64,000 nt of DNA from Gaoshiqia sp050298035 (GTDB lineage: Bacteria; Bacteroidota; Bacteroidia; Bacteroidales; Prolixibacteraceae). The stretch covers positions 1-64,000 of the forward strand of contig JBNKTK010000002.1 in NCBI GenBank assembly GCA_050298035.1, in the 5' to 3' direction. Below, piece after piece: positions 61,770-64,000 of the stretch (positions are counted from its first letter, which is position 1; the number at the start of each line of letters is the position of its first letter). The position numbers and the translations under genes are program-made. The notes below the pieces were generated by a model that saw nothing but the letters and a program-made list of their open reading frames with translations, was not told the DNA's origin and did not search any database.

Positions 61770-62192
61770 CTATTCTGAAATCCTGTTATAAGCAACAGCG
61801 TAGAGTTTAATTTGTTTGATCATCGCCACCAACCCGTTCGAGCGGGTTGGGGAAAGGTGTTGTTTCAGACCGATATCATCAACAAAATGCAAATCGCTTT
61901 CCATGATTTCAGCAGGCGTACGTCCCGAAACGACCCGTAACAACAGGGCGACCAAACCTTTAACAATTACCGCATCACTCTCGCCTTCAAAATAAATCTT
62001 CCCGTCTTTAAATTCAGGCACCAACCAAACCCGCGACTGGCATCCTTTTATCAAATGCTGGTCGTTCTTCACTTTCGGGTCAAGCTCTTTCAGGTCGTTA
62101 CCCAGCTCGATCAGGTAACTGTATTTATCCATCCAGTCTTCGTACACCGAAAACTCTTCGTTTATATCTGCCTGTATCTCTTCAATAGTCAT
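61770..62192 (-). CDS. sufE: Sulfur acceptor protein SufE
   Basis: SufE takes sulfur from the cysteine desulfurase SufS and passes it to the SufBCD scaffold. The 140-residue protein has the active Cys in LIKGCQSRVWL and the family motifs YSYLIELG and IVKGLVALLLRVVSGRTPAE. The ATG at 62192 is preferred; a GTG at 62198 would add two residues. It is followed by the DUF59 gene in one operon. The rest of a suf operon is not in the window. Confidence 0.93.
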   Translation of the reverse strand: MTIEEIQADINEEFSVYEDWMDKYSYLIELGNDLKELDPKVKNDQHLIKGCQSRVWLVPEFKDGKIYFEGESDAVIVKGLVALLLRVVSGRTPAEIMESDLHFVDDIGLKQHLSPTRSNGLVAMIKQIKLYAVAYNRISE

Positions 62193-62422
62193 GCTCACCG
62201 TATTTTAAGGACACAAATGTCGTAATTTTTTTTCAGGAATGATCAATGAATGACATTGTCAATCACATACAAAAAGATTTTTAACATTAAAATTATCAAC
62301 CCAAGCAAGTATCTTTTAAAAATACTGACCAGTAAAGATTTGTTCACAAACACCCAAAGCTTACGTTTCAAGGTAATTAGAAATACCGTGCTCATGGTAT
62401 TTAGTAACATAATCCACCCTTT

Positions 62423-62430
62423 TACTTTTG
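62423..62430 (+). promoter_or_regulatory. Putative -7 box (TACTTTTG) of a lipoprotein gene
   Basis: TACTTTTG matches TAnnTTTG and would start transcription near 62437, 35 bp before the ATG at 62472. This supports the short form of the gene. Confidence 0.4.
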
Positions 62431-62471
62431 TTTCAAGTATTCAATTAATAATTACCCAAAACTATTTCACA

Positions 62472-62954
62472 ATGAAAAGTATTTTCAAAAATCTATTCAC
62501 ATTACTATTGTTCTTCACGCTGGTAGTTGCGGAAATTTCCTGCAAAAAAGACAGTGACACCAACTCCCAAAGCGATGGGACAATTACGCTAAACATTGAC
62601 GGAACAGCATGGGAGGCCAGTCTGGCTGTTCAAGCCTCTTACAGCAATAATTTGCTTGTGATTGGGGGATCGGATGGGGACAGCCACCAGGTTATGCTGA
62701 CCATCATGAACCCTGCAACAGGCGAAACATACGATTTTGGAGGGCTGGGCAACACGAACTACATTGGACAATGGACAGCAGGGACAGAGCAAACAGAAAC
62801 TTACTCTTCGTTCGCTTTTCAATCAAAATCAGGAGAGGTCAGTATCTCAAAGCTAACTGATTCAACGGTGGAAGGAACATTCTTCTTTCAGTCAAAAAAT
62901 ATCAATGGAGATATTGTCACGATAAGCGATGGACAATTTTCTGTCAGTTTTTAA
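62472..62954 (+). CDS. Small Bacteroidota lipoprotein (DUF6252-like)
   Basis: From the ATG at 62472 the protein has 160 residues with a lipoprotein signal (Cys24 in AEISCKKD). An in-frame start at 62250 would place 74 residues before the signal and upstream of the promoter box, so it is rejected. The mature part begins with a strand that reads ITLNIDGTAWEASL and ends GTFFFQSKN...GQFSVSF, the pattern of the DUF6252-type Bacteroidota family. Function is unknown; the fold is probably a beta-sandwich at the outer membrane. Confidence 0.72.
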   Translation: MKSIFKNLFTLLLFFTLVVAEISCKKDSDTNSQSDGTITLNIDGTAWEASLAVQASYSNNLLVIGGSDGDSHQVMLTIMNPATGETYDFGGLGNTNYIGQWTAGTEQTETYSSFAFQSKSGEVSISKLTDSTVEGTFFFQSKNINGDIVTISDGQFSVSF

Positions 62955-63121
62955 GCCCGGAGACTTCCGGCATTGATTCCAATTTGAACAACATACGGAT
63001 AATCAAACAGATAGTGACTGCACTGAATGGATACTATAAATAAGCAATGCCATATCAAATGGAAACGACTTATTGAAAATCCCGTTTACCCGTGGCTAAA
63101 CTAATATTTTGTTGTTGCTTT

Positions 63122-63150
63122 AAAAGGGCCTTTACCGGCCCTTTTCTCAT
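63122..63150 (+). terminator. Intrinsic terminator
   Basis: AAAAGGGCC and GGCCCTTTT form a 9-bp perfect stem with loop TTTACC followed by T-rich DNA. It lies 168 bp after the lipoprotein stop and before the TPR gene. Confidence 0.7.
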
Positions 63151-63280
63151 TTTGGCCCCGAGTATTATCACACTACCATTAAAGAACATAAAAAAACAGG
63201 TAGTATTTTGAACCACAACCTATTATCATATGTTTCATTAAAAAATCTGTTACAACCAGTTATTTCCAAACCCTATCACT

Positions 63281-64000
63281 ATGAAGAAAACCACTTCATT
63301 AATCATCCTTATAGTCGTGTGTTTTGCGCAAACAGTTTTTTCCCAGGACTCGCTTCGGGTTGCTGACGAAATCAAACGTGCAAAAGCAACCATGTTTTCC
63401 AACCCGGACAGTTGCCTCATTTACGCGAACAATATCATTGAATGGGCAAAAGTCAATAACAATAACTACCAGCTTGCCCAAGGGCTAAAAATGAAGGGGG
63501 TTTATTTTCACATGCGATCGGGGCACGACTCCGCAATCTATTTTTACCAGCAAGCCATCAATATTGATCGACAAAACAACCGGCTAGAAGAAGTAAATCT
63601 GAACACCATTAATATTGGGGACGTGTACACCCGTATGGGAAATTTTGATCTGGCCTTAAAATACTCGATCTCTGCACACCATTATTTTGACAGTATTTCC
63701 GATAAAGAACATGAAATACTGGCTTTGCGCAATATTGCCCAAATCTATTCTTTAACTGGCGAAAAAGAGAAAGCTTTGACTTACTTTAAAGAAGTCTATG
63801 AAACAGTTTCGACCACAACCGACACCGTACACCTGGCACATGCAACCAGTAACCTGGGGACTGTTTATATCAGTCTTGGAAATTTCAAACAAGGCAAGAA
63901 ATATACTTTAGAAGCCATAAAACTATTTAAACACATCCCCGATTATGTCGGGATGGGAGCTTCGTATCAGATGTTGGGGAATATTTTTAAAAATCGGGAC
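63281..64000 (+). CDS. TPR-repeat protein with signal peptide, 3' end outside window
   Basis: The frame is open from the ATG at 63281 to the right edge (240 codons). A signal peptide (about 1-22, ending TVFSQ) is followed by a run of TPR units, for example KMKGVYFHMRSGHDSAIYFY and NIGDVYTRMGNFDLALKYS. This layout of a secreted N-terminal TPR domain is typical of Bacteroidota sensor kinases or LuxR-type regulators with a later transmembrane helix. The missing half would decide this. No function can be assigned yet. Confidence 0.82.
   Translation, partial: MKKTTSLIILIVVCFAQTVFSQDSLRVADEIKRAKATMFSNPDSCLIYANNIIEWAKVNNNNYQLAQGLKMKGVYFHMRSGHDSAIYFYQQAINIDRQNNRLEEVNLNTINIGDVYTRMGNFDLALKYSISAHHYFDSISDKEHEILALRNIAQIYSLTGEKEKALTYFKEVYETVSTTTDTVHLAHATSNLGTVYISLGNFKQGKKYTLEAIKLFKHIPDYVGMGASYQMLGNIFKNRD

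Overview
The window is chromosomal DNA of a Bacteroidota bacterium, most likely class Bacteroidia and plausibly Marinilabiliales/Prolixibacteraceae-like; the family is a guess. The evidence is repeated -7 boxes of the Bacteroidota type (TAnnTTTG, sometimes with TTTG about 20 bp upstream), few Shine-Dalgarno sequences, DUF4369/TlpA-type lipoproteins, a GSCFA protein and a Bacteroidota-style glycogen locus. It is mostly housekeeping DNA with a few accessory islands.

Positions 1-2713 hold the end of a multihaem cytochrome c, an outer-membrane beta-barrel and a lipoprotein joining an NrfJ-like domain to an OB-fold; this looks like a respiratory or extracellular electron-transfer locus. An IS3-family element (2756-4180) follows. 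It abuts a chemosensory operon (4181-14729): a CheW remnant cut by the IS, CheR-TPR, CheW, MCP, CheA-REC and CheB, then a REC-PAS-histidine kinase. The parts list matches the Pseudomonas Wsp system, but a hybrid kinase stands where the diguanylate cyclase WspR would be.

Positions 14888-36461 carry mixed genes: rmuC, ung, a LysR/YeiH pair, an RNA helicase, a KASIII-like enzyme, lpxH, a thioredoxin-fold lipoprotein without its cysteines, ribF, ahcY, a Rieske-like lipoprotein without the histidines, greA (with a terminator-like hairpin in its leader), a HIT protein, ruvC, an EamA transporter, a TPR protein, lipA and lipB, a methyltransferase with a small thiamine-binding-like protein, and an ECF sigma factor with a membrane protein. 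Positions 36650-38760 form a queuosine operon (transporter, queC, queF) behind a probable preQ1-I riboswitch, with a MITE-like palindromic repeat between queC and queF. A sister repeat lies at 34219-34401.

After a second RNA helicase and three small outer-membrane proteins (one frameshifted at a G8 run), an acyl-CoA synthetase with a cupin regulator precedes the glycogen locus (45261-55827): branching enzyme, GSCFA protein, debranching enzyme, GT4 synthase, GH57 enzyme and GT35 phosphorylase. The window ends with a GH3 enzyme, a tRNA-Gly beside a degenerate copy, a YdeI-like protein, queG, a surface-repeat protein, an iron-sulfur assembly pair (SufE and a DUF59 protein), a lipoprotein and the start of a TPR protein. 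No CRISPR array, rRNA or prophage was seen.
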